A stretch of DNA of 64,000 bases from Streptomyces sp. Je 1-369. Its GTDB lineage: Bacteria > Actinomycetota > Actinomycetes > Streptomycetales > Streptomycetaceae. Where the stretch lies: positions 7,862,515 to 7,926,514 of the forward strand of contig NZ_CP101750.1 of the NCBI RefSeq assembly GCF_026810505.1, given 5' to 3'. The notes under the pieces are model-generated. The model saw only the letters and a list, made by a program, of their open reading frames with translations. It was not told the origin of the DNA and did no database searches. A program made the translations under genes and the position numbers. Below are positions 16,678 through 25,770 of this stretch, piece by piece (within the stretch, counting starts at the first letter, position 1; every line of letters begins with the position of its first letter).

Positions 16678-19600
16678 TCAGGACTTCCCGAACTCGCTGG
16701 AGATGAGGTCGAAGATGTCGTCCGCGCTCGCCGTCTCCAGGTCGGCGTGGCCGGAGTCGCCGCCCTCCGGCCCGTCCTGCGCCGGGCTCCACTTCGAGAC
16801 CAGCACGTGGAGCCGTCCGACGATGCGGCGGCGGGCCGCCTCGTCCATCCCCGCCGTGCCGTACGCCGCGTCCCACTTGTCGAGCGCCGCGAGCACGCCG
16901 CTCTCACCGGTGGTCTCGCCGTCGCCGCCCAGCTGCCCGCGCAGATGCGAGGCGAGGGACTCAGAGGTGGGATGGTCGAAGATCACCGTGGCGGGCAGGG
17001 AGAGCCCGGTCGTGGTGTTGAGCTGGTTGCGCAGCTGGACGGCGGTGAGCGAGTCGAAGCCGAGTTCCTGGAACGGTTTCGCCGCCGGGATGTCCTCCGC
17101 CGTGCGGCCCAGCGTGGCGGCCGCGTGTGTCCTTACGTGCTGGACGAGGAAGCCGTGCCGCTGTGCCGCGGGTGTCTTCGCGAGCTCCTCGCGGAACGCG
17201 CTGGTCTCGGCCGCGGAACCGCCCTGCTCGGCCTCGCGCTGGTTCTCCGGGAGGTCGTCGAGGAACGGGCTCGGCCGCTGTGCGGTGAACGTCGGTGTGA
17301 ACTTGGCCCAGTCGAAGTTCGCCACGGTCAGGGTGGCGTCGCCCGCGCCGACCGCCTGGTGCAGCGCCTTGACGCACAGGTCCGGGCCGATCGGGAGCAG
17401 ACCGAAGCGCTTGAAGTACGAGAGCGACTCCGGGTCCGCGGACATCCCGGCCTCGGCCCAGGGTCCCCAGGCGATGGAGGTGGCGGGCAGGCCCTGGGAG
17501 CGGCGGTGGTCGGCGAGCGCGTCGAGGAAGTGGTTGGCGGCGCCGTATGCGCCCTGCTGGCCGCTGCCCCACACACCGGCGCCGGACGAGAACATGACGA
17601 ACGCGGAGAGGTCCGACTCCCGCGTCAGCTCGTGCAGGTTCCAGGCCGCAGCGGACTTCGACCCGAGCACTTGGTCCAGGCGCGCGGTCGTCAGATCGGT
17701 GATCGAGGTCAGATCGCTCATGCCCGCCGCGTGGATGACGGCGGTCAGGGGGTGCTCGGGCGGCGTCCGGTCGAGGAGGCCGCGGAGCTGCCGCGGGTCG
17801 CTGACGTCGCAGGCGGTGAGGGTGACGGTGGTGCCGAGTTCGTGGAGTTCGGCGGCGAGTTCTTGTGCGCCGGGGGCATCGGGGCCGCGGCGGCTGGTGA
17901 GGTGCAGATGGGGCGCGCCTTCGCGGGCGAGCCAGCGGGCGAGTACGGCGCCGATTCCGCCGGTGCCGCCGGTGATGAGGGTGGTGCCGCGGGGCTGCCA
18001 TCCCACACCGCTGTCCGGGAGGGTGGCGGGGGCGTGAGTGAGGCGCCGGGTGTGGGTTCCGGTGGGGCGGACGGCGGTCTGGTCCTCGTCCTGCGGGAGG
18101 AGCGCGGCGGCGAGGCGCGCGAGGGTGTGCTGGTCGATACGGGCCGGGAGGTCGACGAGCCCGCCCCACATGCGGGGATGCTCAAGGGCGGCGACGCGTC
18201 CGAGTCCCCAGACGTGGGCCTGTAGGGGGTGGGTGAGCGGGTCGGTGGCGCTCGTGGACACGGCTCCCTGCGTGACGGTGTGCAGGGGTGCGGTCGTGCC
18301 GTTGTCGCCGAGTGCCTGGATCAGGGCGGTGGTCGCCGCGAGTCCGGCAGGCACGGCTGCGTGCTCGGGGTGCGGGGTCTCGTCCAGGGGCAGCAGGTTG
18401 ACGATCCCGGCGAGCCCTGACGTGTCCACGGCCGCCAGCGCCTCACGCCGAACCCGTCCGGTCTCCACGGGGTGCAGCCGGACGGAGGCGGCGCCGTACT
18501 CACTCAGGGCCTCGGCGGTGGCCCGTACGGCCGGGTGTTCCGCCTCGCCGTTCGGGACGAACAGGAGCCAGTCGCCGCCCAGTTGGGGTGTGGCGACGTC
18601 GGGCTTGTGCTTCCATGTGACGCGGTAGCGCCAGGAGTCGATGGTCGCCTGCTCCCGGTGCCGCCGCCGCCACCCCTGAAGCACCGGCAACGCGGGCTCC
18701 AGCGCCCGCACCGCCTCCTCACTGCCCTCCTCCGACCGCAACGCTTCCGCCAACAGCCCGAGGTCGAGCTCGTCCACCGCCTGCCACAACTGCGACTCGG
18801 CCGCACTGTGCTCGGCACCGAGGGTCTTTCCGGTGCTGGTGGAGTGTTCGAGCCAGTAGTGCTGGTGCTGGAAGGCGTAGGTGGGGAGGTCGACGGTGCG
18901 GGGGGTGGGGTCGGCGGGGAACCAGCGCCGCCAGTCGAGGTCGGCGCCCGCGGTGAAGGCCTGGGCTGCGGCGCGGGCGAGCTGGGCGGTGTCGCCGTGG
19001 TCGCGGCGCAGGGTGGGAACGACGGTGGCGGTGGCGGCGGCCTGCTCGATGGTCTCTTCCATGCCGAGGTTGAGGACGGGGTGGGGGCTGGCTTCGATGA
19101 AGAGGCGGTAGCCGTCGGCGAGGAGGGCGTTGATGGTGTCGGCGAAGCGGACGGGCTGGCGCAGGTTGGTGACCCAGTAGTCGGTGTCCAACACTTGGGT
19201 ATCGTCGAGGCGTTGGGCGGTGACGGTGGAGTAGAACGCCACATCCGTCGACACGGGCCGGATGTCGGCGAGGCGTTCGGTGAGGAGGTCGTGGAGTGCG
19301 TCGATCTGCGGGTTGTGGGAGGCGTAGCCGACGTCGATGACGCGGGCGCGCAGCCCGGCGGCCTCCGCGTCGGCGACAACGGCCGCGACATGCTCGGGCG
19401 GCCCCGAGATGACGGTCGAGGAGGGCCCGTTGACGGCGGCGATACTCACACCAGGACGGTCACCGATCAGCTCCGCGGCCCGCTCGGCACTGGTCCCCAG
19501 GGACGCCATGTCGCCGTGCCCCTGCAACTGCCGCAGCGCGTCACTACGTACCGCCACGATCCGTGCCGCATCCTCAAGCGACAGCGCGCCCGCAACGCAG

Positions 19601-21591
19601 GCGGCGGCCATCTCGCCCTGCGAGTGCCCGATCACAGCGGCCGGGACGATCCCCTGATCGGCCCAGACCGCGGCGAGCGAGACCATCACCGCCCACAACA
19701 CGGGCTGCACGACCTCCACCCGCGCCAGCTCACTCCCCTCCCCGCGCAACACCTCACGCAACGACCAGTCCACGTACGCAGACAAGGCCTGCTCGCACTC
19801 AGCAATCCGCGCCGCGAACACGGGTGATTCGTCCAGCAGTTGGGCCCCCATCCCCACCCACTGCGACCCCTGCCCCGGGAACACCAGCACCGGGCCCGCA
19901 CCGGCCGAGGCAACCGCGCCGGACACCACGTCCGCCGACACCTCACCGGCAGCCAGCGCCGCCACCCCGGCCACCAGCTCATCGCGCCCCCGACCGACCA
20001 CCACGGCCCGGTGCTCGAACACCGACCGCGTCGTGGCCAGCGACCAGCCGACGTCACCTGGCGCCGCCTCCACATCCCCGGCCACGAACTCACCCAACCG
20101 CCGCGCCTGCTCCCGCAACGCATCAGGCGTCCGCCCGGAAACCACCCACGGCACCACCGAACCGTCCGGCACCGACGCAACACGACCGGCCGAGACCCCG
20201 TCCTCCGGCGCCTCCTCCAAGATCAGATGCGCGTTCGTCCCCGAGAAGCCGAACGAGGACACCCCCGCCCGGCGCGGGCGTTCACCGCGGGGCCACTTCA
20301 CCGGCTCCGTGAGCAGGCGCAGCCCGCTGCCGTCCCACTCCACATGGGGCGAGGGCGCGTCGACGTGGAGGATGGCGGGCAGCAGGTCGTTCTGGAGGGC
20401 CATGACCATCTTGATGACGCCCGCCACGCCCGCGGCGATCTGCGTGTGCCCGATGTTGGACTTCACGGCGCCGACCCACAGCGGCCGGTCCTCGGGGCGT
20501 TCCTGCCCGTACGCGGAGATCAGGGCCCCGGCCTCGATGGGGTCGCCGAGCGTCGTGCCCGTGCCGTGGGCCTCCACGGCGTCGATGTCCTCGGCGGTGA
20601 GGCGGGCGTTGGCGAGGGCGGCGCGGATGACGCGTTCCTGTGAGGGGCCGTTCGGGGCGGTCAGACCGTTGCTCGCGCCGTCCTGGTTCACCGCTGAACC
20701 ACGTATCACCGCGAGAACCTTGTGGCCGTTGCGGCGCGCGTCGGAGAGGCGCTCCAGGAGCACGACACCCGTGCCCTCCGCCATGCCCATGCCGTCGCTG
20801 CCCGCCGAGAAGGGCTTGCAGCGGCCGTCGGGGGCCAGGCCGCGCAGTTCGCTGAACCCGATCAGGGGGGCGGGCGACGACATGACGTACGTACCGCCGG
20901 CGAGGGCCAGTGAGCACTCCTGCGTGCGCAGGGCCTGGGCGGCCAGGTGGAGGGAGACCAGCGACGAGGAACACGCGGTGTCGACCGTCACCGCCGGGCC
21001 TTCGAGGCCCAGGGTGTAGGCGACGCGGCCCGAGGTGACGCTGCCGGAGTTGCCGATGGTGAAGTAGCCCGCCGTGCCCTCGGGCACCTCCGACGCGCCC
21101 AGGGCGTAGTCGAGGCCGTCGCAGCCGATGAAGGTGCTGGTGGCGCTGGCGCGCAGGCTCAGCGGGTCGATGCCGGCGCGCTCGATGGCCTCCCAGGCCG
21201 TCTCCAGGGCGAGCCTCTGCTGCGGCGCCATGGCCAGGGCCTCGGTGGGGCCGATGCCGAAGAAGGTGGGGTCGAAATCGCCGGCGTCGTAGACGAAGCC
21301 GCCCTCGCGGACGTAACTGGTGCCGGTGCTCTCCGGGTCGGGGTCGTAGAGGGCGTCGAGGTCCCAGTTGCGGTTACCGGGCAGCGGGGCGACGGCGTCG
21401 CCGCCCGTGGAGATCAGCTCCCAGAACTCTTCGGGAGACCGGACCCCGCCCGGCAGCCTGCACGCCATGCCGATGACGGCGATCGGCTCGCTGCCTGCCG
21501 ACTCGACGTCCTGGAGCCGGCGTTCGGTCTGACGCAGGTCCGCAGTGACACGCTTGAGGTATTCAAGAAGCTTCTCTTCGGTGTGCGCCAT
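16678..21591 (-). CDS. Type I modular polyketide synthase, one module (KS-AT-KR-ACP)
   Basis: A 1637-aa single extension module. Residues 4-30 form a class-1a N-terminal docking coil ([15 protein letters not shown]). KS about 34-460 with Cys207 in DTACSSS; AT about 565-910 with Ser657 in GHSQG and a YASH motif ending at 759, meaning methylmalonyl-CoA; KR about 1200-1430 with GTGGIG, Tyr1349 and Trp1341, without LDD, so A-type (Gln rather than His three residues before Tyr suggests no epimerisation); ACP with Ser1514. No DH or ER. The C-terminus ([15 protein letters not shown]) is a docking helix that should pair with the N-terminus of the large PKS encoded 122 bp downstream. There is no loading module, although this is the first PKS gene of the operon. 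The presence of an N-terminal docking coil implies that some upstream carrier protein feeds it. Confidence 0.93.
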   Translation of the reverse strand: MAHTEEKLLEYLKRVTADLRQTERRLQDVESAGSEPIAVIGMACRLPGGVRSPEEFWELISTGGDAVAPLPGNRNWDLDALYDPDPESTGTSYVREGGFVYDAGDFDPTFFGIGPTEALAMAPQQRLALETAWEAIERAGIDPLSLRASATSTFIGCDGLDYALGASEVPEGTAGYFTIGNSGSVTSGRVAYTLGLEGPAVTVDTACSSSLVSLHLAAQALRTQECSLALAGGTYVMSSPAPLIGFSELRGLAPDGRCKPFSAGSDGMGMAEGTGVVLLERLSDARRNGHKVLAVIRGSAVNQDGASNGLTAPNGPSQERVIRAALANARLTAEDIDAVEAHGTGTTLGDPIEAGALISAYGQERPEDRPLWVGAVKSNIGHTQIAAGVAGVIKMVMALQNDLLPAILHVDAPSPHVEWDGSGLRLLTEPVKWPRGERPRRAGVSSFGFSGTNAHLILEEAPEDGVSAGRVASVPDGSVVPWVVSGRTPDALREQARRLGEFVAGDVEAAPGDVGWSLATTRSVFEHRAVVVGRGRDELVAGVAALAAGEVSADVVSGAVASAGAGPVLVFPGQGSQWVGMGAQLLDESPVFAARIAECEQALSAYVDWSLREVLRGEGSELARVEVVQPVLWAVMVSLAAVWADQGIVPAAVIGHSQGEMAAACVAGALSLEDAARIVAVRSDALRQLQGHGDMASLGTSAERAAELIGDRPGVSIAAVNGPSSTVISGPPEHVAAVVADAEAAGLRARVIDVGYASHNPQIDALHDLLTERLADIRPVSTDVAFYSTVTAQRLDDTQVLDTDYWVTNLRQPVRFADTINALLADGYRLFIEASPHPVLNLGMEETIEQAAATATVVPTLRRDHGDTAQLARAAAQAFTAGADLDWRRWFPADPTPRTVDLPTYAFQHQHYWLEHSTSTGKTLGAEHSAAESQLWQAVDELDLGLLAEALRSEEGSEEAVRALEPALPVLQGWRRRHREQATIDSWRYRVTWKHKPDVATPQLGGDWLLFVPNGEAEHPAVRATAEALSEYGAASVRLHPVETGRVRREALAAVDTSGLAGIVNLLPLDETPHPEHAAVPAGLAATTALIQALGDNGTTAPLHTVTQGAVSTSATDPLTHPLQAHVWGLGRVAALEHPRMWGGLVDLPARIDQHTLARLAAALLPQDEDQTAVRPTGTHTRRLTHAPATLPDSGVGWQPRGTTLITGGTGGIGAVLARWLAREGAPHLHLTSRRGPDAPGAQELAAELHELGTTVTLTACDVSDPRQLRGLLDRTPPEHPLTAVIHAAGMSDLTSITDLTTARLDQVLGSKSAAAWNLHELTRESDLSAFVMFSSGAGVWGSGQQGAYGAANHFLDALADHRRSQGLPATSIAWGPWAEAGMSADPESLSYFKRFGLLPIGPDLCVKALHQAVGAGDATLTVANFDWAKFTPTFTAQRPSPFLDDLPENQREAEQGGSAAETSAFREELAKTPAAQRHGFLVQHVRTHAAATLGRTAEDIPAAKPFQELGFDSLTAVQLRNQLNTTTGLSLPATVIFDHPTSESLASHLRGQLGGDGETTGESGVLAALDKWDAAYGTAGMDEAARRRIVGRLHVLVSKWSPAQDGPEGGDSGHADLETASADDIFDLISSEFGKS
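17230..18010 (-). repeat. KR-domain DNA repeat, copy 2
   Basis: Counterpart of the KR repeat at 12180-12960. The sharpest identity surrounds the NADPH-binding and catalytic segments. The middle part, around the substrate-side helix at about 17640-17760, is more divergent. Confidence 0.8.
19040..19895 (-). repeat. AT-domain DNA repeat, copy 3 (single-module PKS)
   Basis: Third copy of the AT repeat, nearly identical to 9350-10200 and 14010-14870. Together they are a large substrate for homologous recombination between modules. Confidence 0.85.
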
Positions 21592-21905
21592 CCCGGTGAC
21601 AACCGCCCCTCTCCGCGAGAACGGCAGAGCCCCTGACCCGATGACCGGTCAGCCGGGCGACCGGCGTGAGCATCGGGCAGGCGGGGCCCCCGCCGGACCG
21701 CAGACTCGTCGACGACGCTAAAGCCCTCCTAATACTCGGCTCTGTACGGCGCCGTCCCCGCGCCGTCGTCACTGGTCGGGTCGGGTCGGACCGGGGCAGG
21801 GCAGTGCAGGGGCGGCCGAGCGGCGGGATGTGCTTCTTAGGAACGCTTAAGACCCCCCTGCCAACGTGTCCCGGTGTCGGTCCGGACAACGCGAAGCGAG
21901 GCATC
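21592..21905. promoter_or_regulatory. Divergent promoter region between the PKS operon and the P450
   Basis: This 314-bp gap separates two divergently read cluster genes and must hold the promoters for both. It contains an imperfect palindrome, CTTAGGAACGCTTAAG, at about 21836-21851, close to the P450 start. I could not identify clear SARP heptamer repeats by eye. The cluster SARP is the natural candidate regulator here, but that is inference. Confidence 0.5.
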
Positions 21906-23156
21906 GTGCCCATCACGGATAACAAGCCGGCCGCCACATTCCCCGACCTGGTCGACCCGTCGTTCTGGGCGCGGCCGTACGAGGAACGCGTGGCGCTGTT
22001 CGAGGAGATGCGCGGGATGCCGCATCCGGCGTTCATCCAGCAGAGCATGCCCGGGGTGCCGTTCGCCTTCGGGTATCACGCGCTGGTGAAGTACGCGGAC
22101 ATCGCGGAGGTCAGCCGTCGGCCGCAGGACTTCTCGTCGAACGGTGCCACCACGATCGTCGGCTTGCCGCCCGAGCTGGACGAGTACTACGGCTCGATGA
22201 TCAACATGGACAACCCGGAGCACTCCCGGCTGCGCCGCATCGTGTCGCGTTCGTTCGGCCGCAACATGGTTCCCGAGTTCGAGGCCGTGGCGACGCGCAC
22301 CGCGCGGCGCATCATCGCCGACCTCGTCGCGCGCGGGCCCGGCGACTTCATCAGGCCCGTCGCCGCGGAGATGCCCATCGCCGTGCTGAGCGAAATGATG
22401 GGGATACCGGAGTCGGACCACGACTTCCTCTTCGACCGGTCCAACACGATCGTCGGACCACTCGACCCGGACTACGTGCCCGACCGCGCCGACTCCGAGC
22501 GCGCGGTGATCGAGGCCTCCCGCGAACTCGGCGACTACATCGCGGGGCTCCGCGAGGAGCGGCTCGCCGCGCCCGGCAACGACCTGATCACCAAGCTCGT
22601 CCAAGTGCAGGCCGACGGCGAACAGTTGACCCGCCAGGAACTCGTGTCGTTCTTCATCCTGCTCGTCATCGCCGGGATGGAGACCACCCGCAACGCCATC
22701 TCGCACGCCCTGGTGCTGCTCACCGAGCACCCCGAGCAGAAGCAGCTGCTGCTCTCGGACTTCGACACGTACGCGAAGGACGCCGTCGAGGAGATCCTCC
22801 GGGTTTCCACGCCCATCAACTGGATGCGCCGCGTCGCCGCCCGCGACTGCGAGATGAACGGCCACCGGTTCCGCAGGGGCGACCGCATCTTCCTGTTCTA
22901 CTGGTCGGGCAACCGGGACGAGGGCGCCTTCCCGGACCCGTACCGCTTCGACATCACGCGCGGCGCGAACAACCACGTGACCTTCGGGGCGGTGGGGCCG
23001 CACGTCTGCCTCGGCGCCCACCTCGCCCGGATGGAGATCACCGTCCTGTACCGGGAACTGCTCGCGGCGCTGCCCCACATTCGTGCCGTGGGGCAGCCCC
23101 GCAGGCTGGACTCCAGCTTCATCGAGGGCATCAAGCACCTTCAATGCGCCTTCTGA
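21906..23156 (+). CDS. Cytochrome P450 of the polyketide cluster
   Basis: A 416-aa class I bacterial P450. I chose the GTG at 21906, preceded by a purine-rich GAAGCGAGG, because it gives the normal family length; an earlier in-frame start would add an 80-residue extension without P450 character. Seen: I-helix AGMETTR near residue 256 (oxygen activation), ExxR in EEILR near 297, heme-thiolate loop FGAVGPHVCLG with Cys368. The loop is one residue longer than the usual FGxGxHxC, a form also found, from memory, in the CYP124/125/142 group. A soluble oxygenase needing ferredoxin and ferredoxin reductase, neither of which is encoded nearby. Divergent from the PKS operon; probably hydroxylates or further oxidises the polyether or its precursor. 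Confidence 0.92.
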   Translation: MPITDNKPAATFPDLVDPSFWARPYEERVALFEEMRGMPHPAFIQQSMPGVPFAFGYHALVKYADIAEVSRRPQDFSSNGATTIVGLPPELDEYYGSMINMDNPEHSRLRRIVSRSFGRNMVPEFEAVATRTARRIIADLVARGPGDFIRPVAAEMPIAVLSEMMGIPESDHDFLFDRSNTIVGPLDPDYVPDRADSERAVIEASRELGDYIAGLREERLAAPGNDLITKLVQVQADGEQLTRQELVSFFILLVIAGMETTRNAISHALVLLTEHPEQKQLLLSDFDTYAKDAVEEILRVSTPINWMRRVAARDCEMNGHRFRRGDRIFLFYWSGNRDEGAFPDPYRFDITRGANNHVTFGAVGPHVCLGAHLARMEITVLYRELLAALPHIRAVGQPRRLDSSFIEGIKHLQCAF

Positions 23157-23190
23157 CACATGCCACATTGCAGGGCGCGCCTTCTGAGTA

Positions 23191-23215
23191 CGTACGTCTC
23201 CTCCGCATACGTACG
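23191..23215. terminator. Small hairpin between the convergent P450 and SARP genes
   Basis: Arms CGTACGT and ACGTACG (7 bp) with an 11-nt loop lie in the 82-bp gap between two converging stop codons. A bidirectional terminator is the simplest reading. Just before it, at 23177-23187, the sequence GCGCCTTCTGA repeats the last codons of the P450 gene, a small local duplication. Confidence 0.5.
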
Positions 23216-23238
23216 ACCCGCCGGGCGCACTCGCCCCG

Positions 23239-24039
23239 TCAGTGGCCGGACAGCGCGAGCGGTAGGCTCATCAGGTGCATGTCACCGGAGAGGATCGCCC
23301 GTTGCAGGTCCTGCAGCGGGCGCCCGGGTTCGAGCCCCAGCTCGTCGTTGAGCGTCTTGCGCACCGACTGGTACACCTTCAGCGCGTCCGCCTGCCGCTC
23401 GGAGCGGTAGAGCGCCAGCATGAGCTGGCGGTAGAACGCCTCGCACATCGGGTTCTCGGCGGTGAGGGCGTACAGCATGCCCACGGCCTCCCGGTGACGG
23501 CCGAGCTGGAGCTGGCACTCGACCAGCATCTCCTGGCACTCCAGGCGGATCTCGGTCAGCCAGGTCGAGAACCCGTCGAGGATGGGGCCGTTGGAGGCCG
23601 GACCGTTTCCGCCCTGTCCGAGGATCGGGCCGCGCCAGAGAGCGAGCGCCTGCCCGAAACAGGAAGCCGCCTCGTCGTAGCGCTTCTCGCGGAGCAACGT
23701 CCTTCCCGAGTCGACCAGTTCGGGGAAGTCCTGGGCGTCGATCCGGTCCTCGGGGCTCTTGTGCAGGACGTAGCCCGGCGCGCGCGTCTCGACCGGGTTG
23801 CCTGCCGCGCCCGGCGTCTTCAGGAACTTGCGGAGCTGGGAAATGTACACGTGTAGCCCCGCGGTGGCGCGCCGGGGCAGGTCCTCGCCCCAGATCTCCC
23901 GCATCAGCTGTTCCAGGGAGACCAGTTGGTCGGCGCGGATGAGGAGGACCGTGAGGACGATCTCCACTTTCTGCGCGTTGATGGTGGCGTAGTCGGTGCC
24001 GTCCTTGATCCGGAGCGGGCCCAGCATCTCGTACCTCAC
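23239..24039 (-). CDS. SARP-family pathway activator
   Basis: A 266-aa regulator. Residues 1-95 are an OmpR/PhoB-type winged-helix DNA-binding domain (start YEMLGPLRIKDG, end VETRAPGYVL). Residues about 100-245 are a bacterial transcriptional activation domain (helices with FGQALALWRG, LYRSERQADALKVYQSVRKT and LGLEPGRPL). There is no NB-ARC or TPR extension, so it is a small DnrI/ActII-orf4-like SARP. These proteins bind heptamer direct repeats and recruit RNA polymerase to biosynthetic promoters. The GTG at 24039 overlaps the thioesterase stop by 4 bp, so both are co-expressed. It is the likely activator of the divergent PKS/P450 promoters. Confidence 0.93.
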   Translation of the reverse strand: MRYEMLGPLRIKDGTDYATINAQKVEIVLTVLLIRADQLVSLEQLMREIWGEDLPRRATAGLHVYISQLRKFLKTPGAAGNPVETRAPGYVLHKSPEDRIDAQDFPELVDSGRTLLREKRYDEAASCFGQALALWRGPILGQGGNGPASNGPILDGFSTWLTEIRLECQEMLVECQLQLGRHREAVGMLYALTAENPMCEAFYRQLMLALYRSERQADALKVYQSVRKTLNDELGLEPGRPLQDLQRAILSGDMHLMSLPLALSGH

Positions 24040-24920
24040 CGAGCATTCCCCCTTGCCGTTGCGGGCCATTGCGCGCTGCCCGCGAGGGCCTTGAGGCCCT
24101 CGGTGATGACGTCCGCGACGCCCCGCTGGTGCGTGTTGAGATAGAAGTGCCCGCCGGAGAAGACGTTGAGGTCGAACGGCCCGTCCGTGTGCTGCCGCCA
24201 GGCCTCCACGTCCGCGACCGGGGCCTGCGGGTCCCGGTCGCCCACCAGAGCGGTGATGGGGCAGCTCAGCGGGGACGTCGGCGTCCACTGGTACAGCTCG
24301 ACCGCCCGGTAGTCGTTGCGGACGACCGGGATGATCTCCGCGAGCAGTTCCTCGTCGTCCAGGAACCGCGGGTCCGTGCCTCCGGCCCTGCGCAGCTCAC
24401 CGACCAGGTCGGCGTCGTTCAGGAGGTGTACGGTGCCGCGCCGGTAGAGGGACGGGGCCCGGCGGCCCGAGACGAACAGCGCGCGGGGTTCGCCGCCCGC
24501 GCCCTCCCGCAGCCGCTGGGCGACCTCGAAGGCGAGCACCGCGCCCATGCTGTGTCCGAAGAACGCCAGCGGACGGTCGTCGTCGAACGCGGCGAGTGCC
24601 TCGGTGATCAGGTCGGCCAGCTCCGGGACGCCGTCCAGGAGCCGCTCTCTGCGCCGGTCCTGCCGTCCCGGGTACTGCACCGCGAGGACCTCGGTGTCGG
24701 GCAACAGGGTGGGGGATTGCGCGAGGGGGTGGAAGTAGGAGGCCGAGCCGCCCGCGTGGGGGAAGCAGACGAGGCGTACGTCGGCTTCAGGCCGGGGCCG
24801 GAAACGACGTATCCATGGGTCCGATGTATGGGGTGGGGGGGAGACAGGCAAGATCAATCCCTTCGCCAGGAGCGCTGACAACGGTGTCGCCGCATAGCAC
24901 AGCCGCTCCTGATCATGCAC
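24036..24920 (-). CDS. Type II thioesterase
   Basis: An alpha/beta hydrolase of the external thioesterase family, 294 aa from the GTG at 24920. Seen: FPHAGGSASYF oxyanion region, nucleophile Ser124 in GHSMG, Asp in VGDRDPQ, and His258 in SGGHFYL. Type II thioesterases clear wrong or stalled acyl groups from PKS carrier proteins. Because neither PKS protein has its own thioesterase, this enzyme may also release the product, as a discrete hydrolase does in some polyether pathways. The start is uncertain: the first 35 residues do not resemble the family, and a TTG near residue 22 or 24, behind AAGGGA, could be the true start. It is followed directly by the SARP gene. Confidence 0.9.
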   Translation of the reverse strand: MHDQERLCYAATPLSALLAKGLILPVSPPPHTSDPWIRRFRPRPEADVRLVCFPHAGGSASYFHPLAQSPTLLPDTEVLAVQYPGRQDRRRERLLDGVPELADLITEALAAFDDDRPLAFFGHSMGAVLAFEVAQRLREGAGGEPRALFVSGRRAPSLYRRGTVHLLNDADLVGELRRAGGTDPRFLDDEELLAEIIPVVRNDYRAVELYQWTPTSPLSCPITALVGDRDPQAPVADVEAWRQHTDGPFDLNVFSGGHFYLNTHQRGVADVITEGLKALAGSAQWPATARGNAR

Positions 24921-25770
24921 AGCTCAAAGTTTAAAGGGCAACGTCGATATACCGGCACCAGGGCGGAATGAGACATTCCCCATGCTTTATGCAGTGATAC
25001 TTGCTTGATCAAATCACCGGCCGCAAGATTAGGGTAAATTTCAATATGAATGCTTAACGACGTACCGGGTAAAGCCCTGACCTCGCTCGGCGTGGGGTGT
25101 CGGCATATGCGGACGTACGCACGTCGGATCGGACATAGTGGCAGGTCAGAGCGGTGGGCTTGCAGGGCGCGTCGACGCCGACCCTGCTCCGGATCCGGTG
25201 GAGCTCTCCTGGAACCGAGCTCGACCGACGCCGCGACAACCTTTGCGGGAACATTACGCTCTATTGGTTTGACTCCTCCGACCGTCCCTGGCCTGCGCTA
25301 TTCCTTCCCCTTCTCGCCATATAAAGGAAACAGTCGGTTTCCCCTGCCGGACACCCGCGCCCAAAGACCGGTGCCCCGATTCTGGCTTGTTGTTTTCTTG
25401 CCGCCTGGACCGGTCGGGACGGGTCTTGAGCCGGGCCCTCGAAGCGCCCGCGTCCCATGTGGGGGCACCGATGCGGGGGAGGTGACGGGGCCGAAGAAGG
25501 AGTGCCGCGTGGCCGGAACCAGCCCCGTGTGAACCGGCGGCAGTTGGCCACACGATCAGTACGGGGGCACTTGCGGGCCGCCGCGGGCTCCGGGGTCACC
25601 ATCGGGCCACCGCGAGCTCCGCGGGGCGGGGTTGTCACCTTTTGGGGTGACTATGCCTTGTTCAAGGTGTGCTGTCCGGCGGCCCATCCGCGAAGGTCGT
25701 GGCATGGGTGCCCGCTGCCCCCCGGCAAGCCGGCCGCGGGCCGGAGCTGCCACCGAAGGAGCACAGGACG
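24921..25770. other. 850-bp stretch without a recognisable gene
   Basis: No frame here has both normal codon bias and a recognisable protein. The left 120 bp (24921-25045) is unusually AT-rich and includes TTGAAATTTACC on the minus strand, so it likely holds the promoter of the thioesterase-SARP unit. A second AT-richer patch near 25255-25340 (CTATTGGTTTGACTCC, CATATAAAGGAAAC) could be another promoter. The last 100 bp leads into the CoA-ligase gene. An untranslated leader or a small RNA is possible but not shown. Confidence 0.5.

Noticed and set aside
9350..19895. Long repeats considered as CRISPR or mobile-element signals
   Set aside because: They coincide exactly with AT and KR domains of PKS modules and are explained by module homology.
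2977..24920. Assignment of the cluster to lasalocid, monensin or another named polyether
   Set aside because: The tailoring enzymes match in family, but the PKS has three modules and no loading part, so the gene content does not fit those pathways.
25050..25532. Open frames of 100-160 codons between the thioesterase and CoA-ligase genes
   Set aside because: No ribosome site, poor codon bias and no recognisable motif; frames on both strands overlap one another.
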